Assembly (NCBI RefSeq): GCF_003610455.1 | Contig: NZ_RAQK01000001.1 | Span: 868,001-932,000 of the forward strand | Length of the DNA: 64,000 bases | Reading direction: 5' to 3' | Source: Sulfitobacter guttiformis | GTDB lineage: Bacteria; Pseudomonadota; Alphaproteobacteria; Rhodobacterales; Rhodobacteraceae | Shown: in pieces, positions 1 through 8,474 of the stretch | Layout of the letters: each line of letters starts with the position of its first letter | How positions within the stretch are numbered: the first letter of the stretch is position 1 | Made by a program: the position numbers and the translations under genes | The notes under the pieces: generated by a model | What the model was told of the DNA's origin: nothing | The model's input: only the letters and a program-made list of their open reading frames with translations | The model's database searches: none

Positions 1-2
1 TC

Positions 3-1127
3 GCTGCCGCAGACCCCGTGTTCGAATGGCACATGCCGCAGGACGAATGGGAGAGCCTCGCGCTCAACTACACTTCCGGCACCACAGGACGACCCAAGGG
101 CGTGGTCTATCACCACCGTGGAGCGTATCTGATGACTATGGGCACAGTGGTGTCGTGGCGCATGGTCCTTCATCCTGTGTTCATGCAGATCGTCCCCCTG
201 TTCCATTGCAATGGCTGGAACCATACGTGGCTCATGCCCCTGATCGGCGGTACGCTGGTATGTGCCCGCGACATTACGGCAAAGGCGATCTTTGATGCCA
301 TCGCCGACGAAGGCGTAACCCATTTCGGTGGTGCGCCTATCGTTCTTAACATGATGGTCAACGCAAGTGCCGACGAGCGCCGCGAATTCTCCCACCTTGT
401 TGAGGTCGTCACCGCAGGTGCGCCCCCCGCGCCCGCAACATTGGGCAAGTTCGAGGCGTTGGGATTTAACGTGACACATGTCTATGGCCTGACTGAAACC
501 TATGGCCACGTCACTGAATGTATCTGGCGCGAGGAGGAATGGGGCACACTCGACAAACCCGCCCGCGCCGCTGTCAAATCCCGTCAGGGTGTTGCCTATC
601 CGATGATGGAGCATATCACCGTACTCGATGCGAAGATGGCGCAGGTGCCCCGCGATGCCACAACGCAGGGCGAGATCATGATCCGCGGAAACTCGGTGAT
701 GAAAGGCTACCTCAAAAACCCCTCCGCTACGCAAGAGGCATTTTCCGGAGGTTATTTCCACTCCGGTGATATCGCCGTACAGCACCCTGACGGCTATATA
801 CAAATCTCCGACCGCGCCAAAGACATCATTATTTCCGGCGGCGAGAATATCTCTTCGGTCGAAGTGGAAGCCACACTTATGGCGCATGATGCCGTGATGC
901 TGGCCGCTGTCGTCGCAAAGCCTGATGATAAATGGGGCGAAGTGCCTTGCGCCTTTGTCGAACTGAAAGCGGGAGTAGAAATCGACGAGGCCACGCTCAT
1001 CGCCTTTACACGCGAAACCCTTGCTGGGTTTAAAGCGCCCAAGCGGGTGGTTTTTCAGGAACTCCCCAAAACCTCGACGGGGAAGATCCAGAAGTTCGAA
1101 CTGCGAAAACTCGCCGCGGCCCTGTGA
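3..1127 (+). CDS. Acyl-CoA synthetase (AMP-forming), 5' truncated by the window edge
   Basis: This is the C-terminal part (about 375 codons) of an ANL-superfamily adenylate-forming enzyme that activates a carboxylic acid to its CoA thioester through an acyl-adenylate. The frame is open from base 3, so the N-terminus lies outside the window. Visible motifs are the P-loop YTSGTTGRPKG just after the edge, a conserved FHCNGW segment, YGLTET, the hinge region around HSGDIAV and SDRAKDII, and the C-terminal catalytic-lysine motif KTSTGK. FHCNGW is typical of the medium-chain/AAE-like branch, so a fatty or branched acid is more likely than acetate. The exact substrate cannot be read from the sequence. 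It might be related to DmdB-type methylmercaptopropionate ligases, but I see nothing specific for that. Confidence 0.9.
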   Translation, partial: AAADPVFEWHMPQDEWESLALNYTSGTTGRPKGVVYHHRGAYLMTMGTVVSWRMVLHPVFMQIVPLFHCNGWNHTWLMPLIGGTLVCARDITAKAIFDAIADEGVTHFGGAPIVLNMMVNASADERREFSHLVEVVTAGAPPAPATLGKFEALGFNVTHVYGLTETYGHVTECIWREEEWGTLDKPARAAVKSRQGVAYPMMEHITVLDAKMAQVPRDATTQGEIMIRGNSVMKGYLKNPSATQEAFSGGYFHSGDIAVQHPDGYIQISDRAKDIIISGGENISSVEVEATLMAHDAVMLAAVVAKPDDKWGEVPCAFVELKAGVEIDEATLIAFTRETLAGFKAPKRVVFQELPKTSTGKIQKFELRKLAAAL

Positions 1128-1276
1128 TCATCGCCAGACCGGAGCCTGATGCCCGTGCTGCGCTAAACTAGCCGACTGCCCCTCCTGAAGGAAAGCAGCG
1201 CTGCGGATGATAGCCGCGCCATTGGCGGCTGCTTGGCACATCAGACAGACCAAGACCGCATATCAGGACGAGTGAT

Positions 1277-1298
1277 ACGGGATGCTAGCTCCCGTTTT
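1277..1298 (+). terminator. Short hairpin with T-run, possible weak terminator
   Basis: A 6-bp stem (ACGGGA/TCCCGT) with a 7-nt loop is followed by TTT. It lies about 150 nt after the acyl-CoA synthetase, in a gap (1128-1405) with no other gene I can support. A second hairpin-forming stretch precedes it at about 1168-1195 (CTGC...GCAG around a TCC-TGAA-GGA tip). The hairpin could end the synthetase transcript or a small RNA. Confidence 0.3.
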
Positions 1299-1405
1299 AC
1301 GACCGGTTCAGACAGAACAGCGTGATGCATATCACTCTGGCCCCCATTGCCCTGCCCTGCCCACCTGTTAATGTGGCATGATAACAGGCCCGAGCAGCGC
1401 ATAAA

Positions 1406-2419
1406 ATGACGGCACTAACGAAATACGATCGCCTTGAGGCCACAGGCCTGTGGCGCCCTGATCCTGACGGTCAGCGGCGGGAGGTAATTGTATCCATCGG
1501 AAATGCGACGCTGGTTATCACAGACATGAACGATCAGGCGATCACGCACTGGTCCCTCGCAGCCGTGGCGCGGGCTGAAACAGGCAACACCGCCGCAATT
1601 TACCATCCCGATGGCGACGAGGGCGAAACGCTTGAGTTGCCAGAGCACGAGCGTGAAATGATCGAAGCGATCGAGAGTTTGCGGCAGGTCATTGCCAAAT
1701 CCCGCCCGCGCCCGGGTCGCCTCCGCTGGCTGGGGGTCACGTTGTCGATCTCGGCGGTGGCAGCGGTTGTTCTTCTGTGGCTTCCGGGCGCAATGCGCGA
1801 TAACACGCTACGTGTCGTGCCTCAGGTAAAGCGCGAGCAGCTAGGCGTGGCCTTGATGGACCGGATGCAACGGGTCACCGGCCCCATGTGCAACAGCGCC
1901 CCCGGCTTGCGTGCCCTGCGGCGCTTGGGCGCGCGGCTTGATACACCAAAACTGGCAGTTGTGCCATCGCTTGGCCGCCCCGCCCTCCACTTACCCGGCG
2001 GTGTAATCGTACTTGACCGCTCTGTGTTCGAAGATTGGGAGGAACCGGATGTCTCGGCCGGATACATCCTCGCCGAACTCGCACTTCAGGTTGAAAAAGA
2101 CCCGCTGTCCGATCTGCTGGACGGTGTCGGCCCGTGGGAAAACTTCCGCCTGCTCACCACCGGTGAGATTTCAGGCAAAGCCCTTGATAGCTATGCCGAA
2201 CATCTGATGACAGCGCCCGCCCGCGATCCTGACACCACCAATCTGCTGGCTCTTTTCGAGGGATCCGACGTGCCCGCGACCCCCTATGCCCGCGCCCGCG
2301 ACCTTACTGGCGAAAGCGTGCTGCCCCTGATTGAGGGCGATCCGATGCAGGGCCGCCAAACCGAACCGTTGTTACAAGACGCAACATGGCTACGTCTCCA
2401 AAATCTTTGCGGCGGATGA
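1406..2419 (+). CDS. Hypothetical membrane-anchored protein
   Basis: A 337-residue protein of unknown function. Residues 1-100 are soluble and beta-rich looking (ligand- or PH-like character, not assignable). One hydrophobic segment at about 106-126 (LGVTLSISAVAAVVLLWLPG) follows a basic stretch RPRPGRLR, which suggests a single-pass anchor with a periplasmic C-terminal half. The C-terminal half has the layout of a degraded peptidase-like domain (a GGVIVLDRSVFEDW segment), but I see no HExxH zinc motif, so I claim no enzyme activity. The next gene starts inside its last 34 bases in another frame, so the two are probably cotranscribed and translationally coupled. The type is common as a conserved hypothetical in Rhodobacteraceae, in my judgement. 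Confidence 0.7.
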   Translation: MTALTKYDRLEATGLWRPDPDGQRREVIVSIGNATLVITDMNDQAITHWSLAAVARAETGNTAAIYHPDGDEGETLELPEHEREMIEAIESLRQVIAKSRPRPGRLRWLGVTLSISAVAAVVLLWLPGAMRDNTLRVVPQVKREQLGVALMDRMQRVTGPMCNSAPGLRALRRLGARLDTPKLAVVPSLGRPALHLPGGVIVLDRSVFEDWEEPDVSAGYILAELALQVEKDPLSDLLDGVGPWENFRLLTTGEISGKALDSYAEHLMTAPARDPDTTNLLALFEGSDVPATPYARARDLTGESVLPLIEGDPMQGRQTEPLLQDATWLRLQNLCGG

Positions 2420-3132
2420 TCCTGCTGGACGCCTGCGCTACCATCGTGCTGTCTCCCGTGCTGCTGTTTCAGGCCTTTCGGCTGCGCAAACGTGCCTTGC
2501 GCTTGCCCGAAGCAGAAGGGCCGCGCAGCGGATGCACCGGCAAAGGGCCTGCGCTGAACCTGCTTATTGTAGGGGACAGCTCTGCCGCAGGTGTGGGTGC
2601 GCAGACGCAAAACGATGCTTTGGCCGGAAAGCTGACAGCTCGGTTGGGGCGCGATAGAACAGTGCAATGGCATCTGATCGCTGCAACGGGAGCCACTACG
2701 CCCGGTACACTCGCCCGCCTCAGATCCACAGCCCTACCTCCCGCTGATGTGGTGGTGCTCGTGCTGGGCGTCAACGACGTCACACGCGGCAGAGCGCAAT
2801 TTGCATGGCTGCGCTGTCACAGCACTTTGCGTGCGCTGCTAAGGTGCGAGACAGGGGCGCGGCATCTTTATATCTGCCAGATCCCGCCTTTGGGCGATTT
2901 CCCATTGCTGCCCAATCCGCTGCGCTGGATCTTGGGCCGCAGAGCGCTGAGGTTCGACGCCGCCCTCGCCCGCGCATTGCGAGACGAGCCTGGCACAACT
3001 CATGTCATGCTACCCGATAAACTGGATCCGGCAGACATGGCCATCGACGGTTTTCATCCCGGTCCCGTTATCTATGCCTCATGGTCAAACGAAATGGCCC
3101 GCCAGATCTTATCCGACGGGCCAAAAAGTTAG
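2386..3132 (+). CDS. SGNH/GDSL-family hydrolase
   Basis: A 248-residue esterase or acyl hydrolase of the SGNH fold. Block I GDSSAAGVG carries the nucleophilic Ser, block III is GVNDVT with the oxyanion Asn, and block V DGFHPG supplies the Asp-x-x-His pair. The N-terminus (about residues 8-27) is hydrophobic and may be an uncleaved anchor or signal, which would place the enzyme at the inner membrane or in the periplasm. The first ATG overlaps the preceding membrane-protein gene by 34 nt. The substrate is unknown; lysophospholipid, acetylated sugars or esters are all possible in this family. Confidence 0.85.
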   Translation: MATSPKSLRRMILLDACATIVLSPVLLFQAFRLRKRALRLPEAEGPRSGCTGKGPALNLLIVGDSSAAGVGAQTQNDALAGKLTARLGRDRTVQWHLIAATGATTPGTLARLRSTALPPADVVVLVLGVNDVTRGRAQFAWLRCHSTLRALLRCETGARHLYICQIPPLGDFPLLPNPLRWILGRRALRFDAALARALRDEPGTTHVMLPDKLDPADMAIDGFHPGPVIYASWSNEMARQILSDGPKS

Positions 3133-3147
3133 TTCGGTAATATTGGT

Positions 3148-4527
3148 CTAGCGCGCGAATGCACTGTAACCCGCACCGCGCAGCCTGCTCACGGCGCGGC
3201 TCACATCGCCCTGACCACCAAACGGGCCAGCAATCACCAGCCGTGTCGTCAGGCCGTCACGGGTGTAGCGACCGATACGCACCGGCATGCCCATCTGTTG
3301 CACTTTGCGGGCCATCTGTTGAGCTGCGGCAGGGTCGGTGAACGCCCCGACCTGTACAAAACCGCGACCGGCAACTTGCGCCTTGGGCTGGGCGTTCGCC
3401 TTGGGCGCTACTGTCTGCGGCGCGGAGCGGGAGGAATAGACCGGCTGCCGCTGAACCGTTGCGACACGTGCTTGAGCCGGCTCCGGCTGCACGACCCCGC
3501 GCACATTGCGCACCAGACGTTTGAGCGTGCGGCCATTGCGCTTAACGATCGTCACTTCGCCGAATTCACGCTGTTGGGCCGCATAATCAGTATATGGGTA
3601 AACCAGTGGCACCGATGCTGTAACATCACGGCCATCGGCCTGATTAATCAACCGGCGCGGCACCGACGATGTCCAAACAAGGTTCATTGCGTAGTGACCA
3701 GCCAGCGATTGTTCGGCGCGTTTCGGATTCAGGCGGCCGTCTTCCCAAACACGCTTGTACCCATGGGGCACGGTAACGTTCGTCGTGTTCACACGGTTTA
3801 CCGCGACATGGCGTGGCACAATACGGGTGTTCGGGCCGACAGTGACCGGCTGCGAAGCGGCACTCTTCGACACGCTTGCAACCACAGCACTGCGCGGTGC
3901 TGGCGTGTGGGGGATGCGGGAGCCTATGATAGATGCTGTTTGTGGACCGCATCGCACGGCATACCGGCCACTGCGCAGATATTGACCGCTGATCGCAGAT
4001 GCACCCGGACAGGCGGATGCGCCCTGCTGTACTTGCGCAACTTGCGGCGCAGGCACCATTACCGGAGCCGGCTGCACAACCTTCTCAACAATCGGCGCAG
4101 GCGCGCGGGCTACCTGACGCACCACTTTCGGGGCGGGCTGCGCCTTGGGGCGGGCCTGCACAACGGGTGCGGGGCGCGGCTGTGGTGCGGGCGCGCGTAC
4201 CGCGGAAGCTGCTGGAGGATTGGTAATCTGTACAACTTCGGCAGTTTGCACCGGCGCGGCGGGCGCTTGGGTCACCTGGCCGGCAAACGTAGGCTTGAAA
4301 CCACAGATCGACTGGCGTGATCGTGATATACGCGGCACCCATGATACGAGACCGTCAATACCTGCACGAATGAATACACAGCCCTTGCTGTCAACGTATT
4401 GCTTGCCCAAAAAGGATGCTGGCGGGAATTCCGCCGGCTGGTTATCGACACGGCTCTGGGCGGATGCGGCAGCTGCGCCCAGAGTGCCGGAAATGATAGC
4501 GATTACGACAAGTCTGGTAAGTTTCAT
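3148..4527 (-). CDS. SPOR-domain exported protein
   Basis: A 459-residue exported protein with a Sec signal (MKLTRLVVIAIISGTLGAAAASA), a short Cys-containing N-terminal domain, a long Pro/Ala/Gln/Val-rich linker (about residues 85-180), a middle domain and a C-terminal SPOR domain (about 385-459; starts near GRGFVQVGAFTDPAAAQQM). SPOR domains bind denuded peptidoglycan glycan at division sites, so the protein probably acts in the periplasm at the septum or cell wall. I chose the ATG at 4527 over a GTG four codons upstream because the GGGGG tract just ahead of the ATG fits a ribosome-binding site. It is convergent with the SGNH hydrolase, and the next minus-strand gene (upp) lies 218 nt away, so it is probably a separate unit. 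Confidence 0.88.
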   Translation of the reverse strand: MKLTRLVVIAIISGTLGAAAASAQSRVDNQPAEFPPASFLGKQYVDSKGCVFIRAGIDGLVSWVPRISRSRQSICGFKPTFAGQVTQAPAAPVQTAEVVQITNPPAASAVRAPAPQPRPAPVVQARPKAQPAPKVVRQVARAPAPIVEKVVQPAPVMVPAPQVAQVQQGASACPGASAISGQYLRSGRYAVRCGPQTASIIGSRIPHTPAPRSAVVASVSKSAASQPVTVGPNTRIVPRHVAVNRVNTTNVTVPHGYKRVWEDGRLNPKRAEQSLAGHYAMNLVWTSSVPRRLINQADGRDVTASVPLVYPYTDYAAQQREFGEVTIVKRNGRTLKRLVRNVRGVVQPEPAQARVATVQRQPVYSSRSAPQTVAPKANAQPKAQVAGRGFVQVGAFTDPAAAQQMARKVQQMGMPVRIGRYTRDGLTTRLVIAGPFGGQGDVSRAVSRLRGAGYSAFAR

Positions 4528-4745
4528 TCGTGCCCCCACTGGATGTAGTGGTCAGAATGTCAAAACACGCTGGGCGAGTAAAGCGGTCGCTTCAACAATC
4601 GCCACAATTTCGCCACATTATCATTGATCTACGAACACAGCGCGCGGGTTTGCGCCTACAGGCTGTGGATAAACCCCAGAGTGTTGCGGCCCGTGTGACG
4701 GATCGCAAGGAATCAATATGATTTTCCGGTATTGGGGCAATGACG

Positions 4746-5381
4746 CTATTTCGTGCCGAACATACGGTCGCCCGCATCACCAAGACCCGGTACAATATAG
4801 CCCAACTCGTTGAGCTTTTCATCCACTGCCGCCGTGACAATCGGAACATCGGGATGCGCCTCTTTCATGCGCGCAATGCCCTCCGGTGCTGCCAGCAGGC
4901 ACAAAAACAGAAGGTTGTTCGCCCCTGCCTCTTTCAAAAGATCAATCGCCGCAACAGATGAATTTCCTGTGGCCAGCATCGGGTCCACAGCAATCACCAG
5001 CCGGTCGTCGAGGCCCTCAGGCACCTTGAAGTAATATTGCACCGGTTGCAGCGTTTCCTCGTCACGGTAGAGCCCGACAAATCCCACACGCGCCGAGGGG
5101 ATCAACTCCAGCACTCCGTCCAGCAGGCCGTTGCCCGCCCGCAGGATCGAGATCAACGCCAGCTTCTTACCGTCCAGCGTGGGCGCGTCCATCATCTGCA
5201 TCGGTGTCTCGATCCGCTTGGTCGTCATGGCCAGATTTCGCGTCACCTCATATGCCAGCAACTGACTTATCTCGCGCAGCAGTTGCCGGAACACTGCTGT
5301 TGGCGTCTCTTTATCACGCATAATCGTCAGTTTGTGCTGGACCAGCGGGTGGTCCACGACTGTGAGGTGTTGGTCGTTCAT
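4746..5381 (-). CDS. upp: Uracil phosphoribosyltransferase
   Basis: Converts uracil plus PRPP to UMP in the cytoplasm (pyrimidine salvage). It has 211 residues, the normal family length. The PRPP loop [11 protein letters not shown] (about 132-142) and the C-terminal uracil-binding motif [12 protein letters not shown] (about 195-206) are intact. It is the last gene of a cdd-deoA-deoB-upp operon, 15 nt after deoB. The grouping makes a complete route: cytidine is deaminated, thymidine or deoxyuridine is phosphorolysed, the sugar phosphate is isomerised and the free base is recycled. Confidence 0.97.
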   Translation of the reverse strand: MNDQHLTVVDHPLVQHKLTIMRDKETPTAVFRQLLREISQLLAYEVTRNLAMTTKRIETPMQMMDAPTLDGKKLALISILRAGNGLLDGVLELIPSARVGFVGLYRDEETLQPVQYYFKVPEGLDDRLVIAVDPMLATGNSSVAAIDLLKEAGANNLLFLCLLAAPEGIARMKEAHPDVPIVTAAVDEKLNELGYIVPGLGDAGDRMFGTK

Positions 5382-5396
5382 GTCCGGCTCCTTGAG

Positions 5397-6599
5397 TTAT
5401 CGGGGAACCTCTACCCCGAGATGACCGGCAACAAAAGCCGCCACATCCGCAAATCCGATATGACCCTCCGCGCCTAGCATCCCCGTGCCAAGGCCCGCCA
5501 CCAGAACCGGCACCCGCTCGCGGGTGTGGTCCGTCCCGGCCCATGTAGGATCATTGCCGTGATCTGCCGTGAGTACCATTATGTCACCCTCGCGCATCTG
5601 CGCAATGACCGCGCCGATTTCCGCGTCAAACCATTCAAGCGCGCAGGCATAGCCCGATACATCACGCCGATGGCCAAACACGCTGTCAAACTCGACAAAA
5701 TTGGCGAATGTCAGACTGCCCTCGGGCGCATCACGCACCAGATCGCCCAAATGATCCATCAGCACCGCATCGGTGCCTTTGCGCACCTCGTCAAACCCTT
5801 GCATGGAGAAGATATCGCCGATCTTCCCCACTGCAAATGTTGCACGCCCTGCGGCCTGCACCCAATTACTCAGCACCGGACGCGGCGGCATGATCGCAAA
5901 ATCACGGCGGTTGGGCGTTCGGACAAAACCGGCATCAGCGCTGCCCACGAAGGGCCGCGCAATCACACGCCCCACCTTTTGCGCATGGAGGGTAGGCGCA
6001 ATATCCGCACAAAGCTTCAGAAGGCGCTCCAGCCCGAATATTTCCTCATGCGCGGCAATCTGGAACACACTGTCGGCGGAGGTATAGCAAATGGGCCAGC
6101 CACTGCGCATATGCTCGGCGCCCAGTCCTTCGATGATGGCGGTGCCAGGCGCGTGACAATTGCCCAAAATGCCTTCAATCCCCGCTGCAGCACAGACATG
6201 AGCAATGAGTTCCGCATCGAACGACCCTTCGGTGCGCTCAAAAAATTTCCACTCCCACGGCACGGGCAGGCCCGCCAGTTCCCAATGGCCCGATGGCGTA
6301 TCCTTGCCTTTCGAGACCTCGGTTGCGGCCGCCCAAGTACCCTCTAAAGGCACGTTGAAAGCTTCAATCTCTAGACCGCTCGCCGCTTTGATTGCGGCTC
6401 CCAGACCAAGCCGCGCCAGATGCGGCAGCTTGAGTGCGCCGCTCCGCCCTTCCTCGGCGCGCCCTGCCGCACAAGCCTGTGCAATGTGGCCCAACGTGTT
6501 TGCACCCGTATCCGGCAACTCCCCGTTGAAAAAGCTGCCCGCATCAGGCGCGCCACCAATCCCCACGGAATCCATCACAACAAGAAAAGCCCGCCCCAT
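5397..6599 (-). CDS. deoB: Phosphopentomutase
   Basis: Interconverts (deoxy)ribose 1-phosphate and 5-phosphate with bound divalent metal. It has 400 residues from the ATG at 6599, which overlaps the deoA stop by one base (TGATG), a clear coupling signal. The frame stays open for another 49 codons upstream, but that part is deoA read out of frame, so I reject it. The metal-binding N-terminus MDSVGIGGAPDA and the C-terminal TADHGNDPT motif of the alkaline-phosphatase superfamily are present. In this operon it passes the deoxyribose 1-phosphate made by deoA to aldolase cleavage or PRPP synthesis. Confidence 0.97.
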   Translation of the reverse strand: MGRAFLVVMDSVGIGGAPDAGSFFNGELPDTGANTLGHIAQACAAGRAEEGRSGALKLPHLARLGLGAAIKAASGLEIEAFNVPLEGTWAAATEVSKGKDTPSGHWELAGLPVPWEWKFFERTEGSFDAELIAHVCAAAGIEGILGNCHAPGTAIIEGLGAEHMRSGWPICYTSADSVFQIAAHEEIFGLERLLKLCADIAPTLHAQKVGRVIARPFVGSADAGFVRTPNRRDFAIMPPRPVLSNWVQAAGRATFAVGKIGDIFSMQGFDEVRKGTDAVLMDHLGDLVRDAPEGSLTFANFVEFDSVFGHRRDVSGYACALEWFDAEIGAVIAQMREGDIMVLTADHGNDPTWAGTDHTRERVPVLVAGLGTGMLGAEGHIGFADVAAFVAGHLGVEVPR

Positions 6600-7903
6600 C
6601 AGCCTACGTGCTCCACAATAAGTTCTGGTAAGGGCAAGGCCGCGGCGCCCAGCGTGATCGCCGCCTGTACCGCAACCAGCGCCCGATCTGCCTGTTCTGG
6701 ACGTGCTGCATGAACCACCGCAAGCGCCTGACCTTGTTCGACCCATGTGCCAAGGCGCACCACCCGTGACAGGCCAACAGCAGGATCGACAGGATCACTC
6801 TCGATAACCCGCCCGCCGCCAAGAGCAACCACAGCAAGGCCCAACGCCTCCCCGTTGATGGCCTGCACATAGCCAGCGACCGGCGCCTTGACCTCGCGCA
6901 TTACCGTTGCCTCCGGCAAAAACCGCTGCCAGTCCTCGACGAAGCGAACCGGCCCGCCGAGGGCTGCAATCATTGCGCCGAAGCGCTCTGCCGCATGTCC
7001 GTCCGCAATCGCAGCACTGATCATCAAAGCACCCGCCTGCGCATCCTTTGCCAGCCCCGCATTGGCCAGCAACACACCGCCCAGCACCGCGCACAGCTCA
7101 ACTATGGGGCCCTTTACGTCGCCGCGCAGAACCTGCATCACCTCCGACACCTCCAGCGCATTACCAAGGCTCGGGACCAAAGGCTGGCCCATATCGCTGA
7201 TCACAGCCCGTGTAGGACAGCCTGCCGCATTCGCGGTCCGCACCAGCGCCTGCGCAAGCGCGCGCGCGGCAGCGATGTCCTTCATAAACGCGCCCGACCC
7301 CACTTTGACATCCAGCACCAGACCGTCCAGCCCTGCGGCAAGCTTCTTGCTCAGGATCGAGGCGGTAATAAGATCGAGGCTGTCCACAGTGGCGGTCACA
7401 TCGCGCACCGCATAGAGGCGACGGTCCGCAGGGGCGATATCACCCGTCGCACCTACGATGGCGCAACCGACCTGATCCACAATCCGCCGTAACCGCACCT
7501 CATCGAGCATCACGCCCACACCGGGGATCGCCTCCATCTTGTCCAGCGTTCCGCCCGTATGCCCCAACCCGCGCCCCGAAATCATCGGCACATACGCGCC
7601 ACAAGCGGCCAAAGCAGGTGCAAGGATCAGACTTACGCAATCTCCCACGCCGCCGGTGGAGTGTTTATCGAGCACAGGCCTGTCCAGATCCCATGTCAGT
7701 ACCTGACCTGAAGCGCACATGCCGCGCGTCAGCGCCACGCGCCCCGCCTCGTCCAGACCGTTGCGGCAAACGCCCATGGCAAATGCACCCGCCTGCGCCG
7801 CGCTCAACGTCTGGTCGGCAAGCGCACCGGCGACCCACGTTAATTCCTCGGGGCTCAAGGCGATGTCATGACGCAGCTTGGCCAGAATACTCCGCGCCTC
7901 CAT
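6599..7903 (-). CDS. deoA: Thymidine phosphorylase
   Basis: Phosphorolysis of thymidine or deoxyuridine to base and deoxyribose 1-phosphate. It has 434 residues, normal length. The glycosyltransferase family 3 signature is visible: KHSTGGVGD (residues 80-88) for phosphate binding and GRGLGHTGGTLDK near 109-121. Its ATG directly follows the cdd stop codon with no spacer, and its stop overlaps the deoB start. No DeoR-type or CytR-type operator is obvious nearby. Confidence 0.97.
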   Translation of the reverse strand: MEARSILAKLRHDIALSPEELTWVAGALADQTLSAAQAGAFAMGVCRNGLDEAGRVALTRGMCASGQVLTWDLDRPVLDKHSTGGVGDCVSLILAPALAACGAYVPMISGRGLGHTGGTLDKMEAIPGVGVMLDEVRLRRIVDQVGCAIVGATGDIAPADRRLYAVRDVTATVDSLDLITASILSKKLAAGLDGLVLDVKVGSGAFMKDIAAARALAQALVRTANAAGCPTRAVISDMGQPLVPSLGNALEVSEVMQVLRGDVKGPIVELCAVLGGVLLANAGLAKDAQAGALMISAAIADGHAAERFGAMIAALGGPVRFVEDWQRFLPEATVMREVKAPVAGYVQAINGEALGLAVVALGGGRVIESDPVDPAVGLSRVVRLGTWVEQGQALAVVHAARPEQADRALVAVQAAITLGAAALPLPELIVEHVG

Positions 7904-8296
7904 TTAACGCCCCAGAAACGAAGAATCGAATGCCCCGGGCAGCAGCGCGGAAATGCTCATCGCCTCCTCGACGCCCTCGACCGTTGCCATGGTCACCACA
8001 ACATCGCCTGCGCCGAACTCCGCCAGCTTTTGGCGGCAGCCACCACACGGCGTCACGGGAAGAGGTGAACCCGCAACCACATAGCCTTCGGTAAATGATG
8101 TCTCGCCCGCGGCGACCATTGCAGCAATCGCACCCGCTTCCGCGCAAGTACCCTCTGGATAGGCGACATTCTCGACGTTGCAGCCGCGATATATGGTGCC
8201 AGATGCCCCGCGCAACGCTGCTCCCACCTTGAAATTGGAATAGGGCGCATGCGCGTTCATCCGCACCGCCATCGCTGCTTCTCTCAAATCACTCAC
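7904..8296 (-). CDS. cdd: Cytidine deaminase
   Basis: Zinc-dependent deamination of cytidine or deoxycytidine to uridine or deoxyuridine. With the GTG start at 8296 the protein has 130 residues, the usual length for homotetrameric Cdd. The GTG is preceded by GGGAGA at a 6-nt spacing. The frame extends about 46 codons further upstream, but those residues resemble nothing in the family. Zinc ligands Cys51 (in CAEAGA, with catalytic Glu53), Cys84 and Cys87 (PCGGCRQ) are present. It is the first gene of the salvage operon; the 178-nt gap to the divergent malic-enzyme gene holds both promoters. Confidence 0.95.
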   Translation of the reverse strand: MSDLREAAMAVRMNAHAPYSNFKVGAALRGASGTIYRGCNVENVAYPEGTCAEAGAIAAMVAAGETSFTEGYVVAGSPLPVTPCGGCRQKLAEFGAGDVVVTMATVEGVEEAMSISALLPGAFDSSFLGR

Positions 8297-8434
8297 TGGA
8301 ATCTCCCGCTTATTGGCCTTCCACCCTAGCCCTGCTTGATCCAAGATGCGAAGGGTTTTCGTGTCTTTAATTTCCCCACTGCACCGCGGCCTTAAACCGC
8401 GTTTCTCAAATGCCCACTGGCGCTTGGTACGCAA

Positions 8435-8452
8435 TAGTTTAATACTAAACTA
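8435..8452. promoter_or_regulatory. Perfect 7+4+7 palindrome upstream of maeB, candidate operator
   Basis: TAGTTTA-ATAC-TAAACTA is a perfect inverted repeat that ends 22 nt before the malic-enzyme ATG and lies in the cdd/maeB divergent gap. Its symmetry and size fit a dimeric regulator such as MarR, GntR or TetR families. Which protein binds is unknown, and no regulator gene is adjacent. Confidence 0.4.
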
Positions 8453-8474
8453 AATTCAGAATGAGGTTCGCACC

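Noticed and set aside
1160..1230. SRP RNA (4.5S) lookalike
   Set aside because: A GGAAAGCAGC stretch is similar to the SRP tip, but the expected GUCAGG...GGAAGCAGC pairing is missing.
3298..4320. A 340-codon frame antisense to the SPOR-domain gene
   Set aside because: The repetitive Pro/Ala linker of the real gene creates a spurious Arg/Gly/His-rich frame on the other strand.
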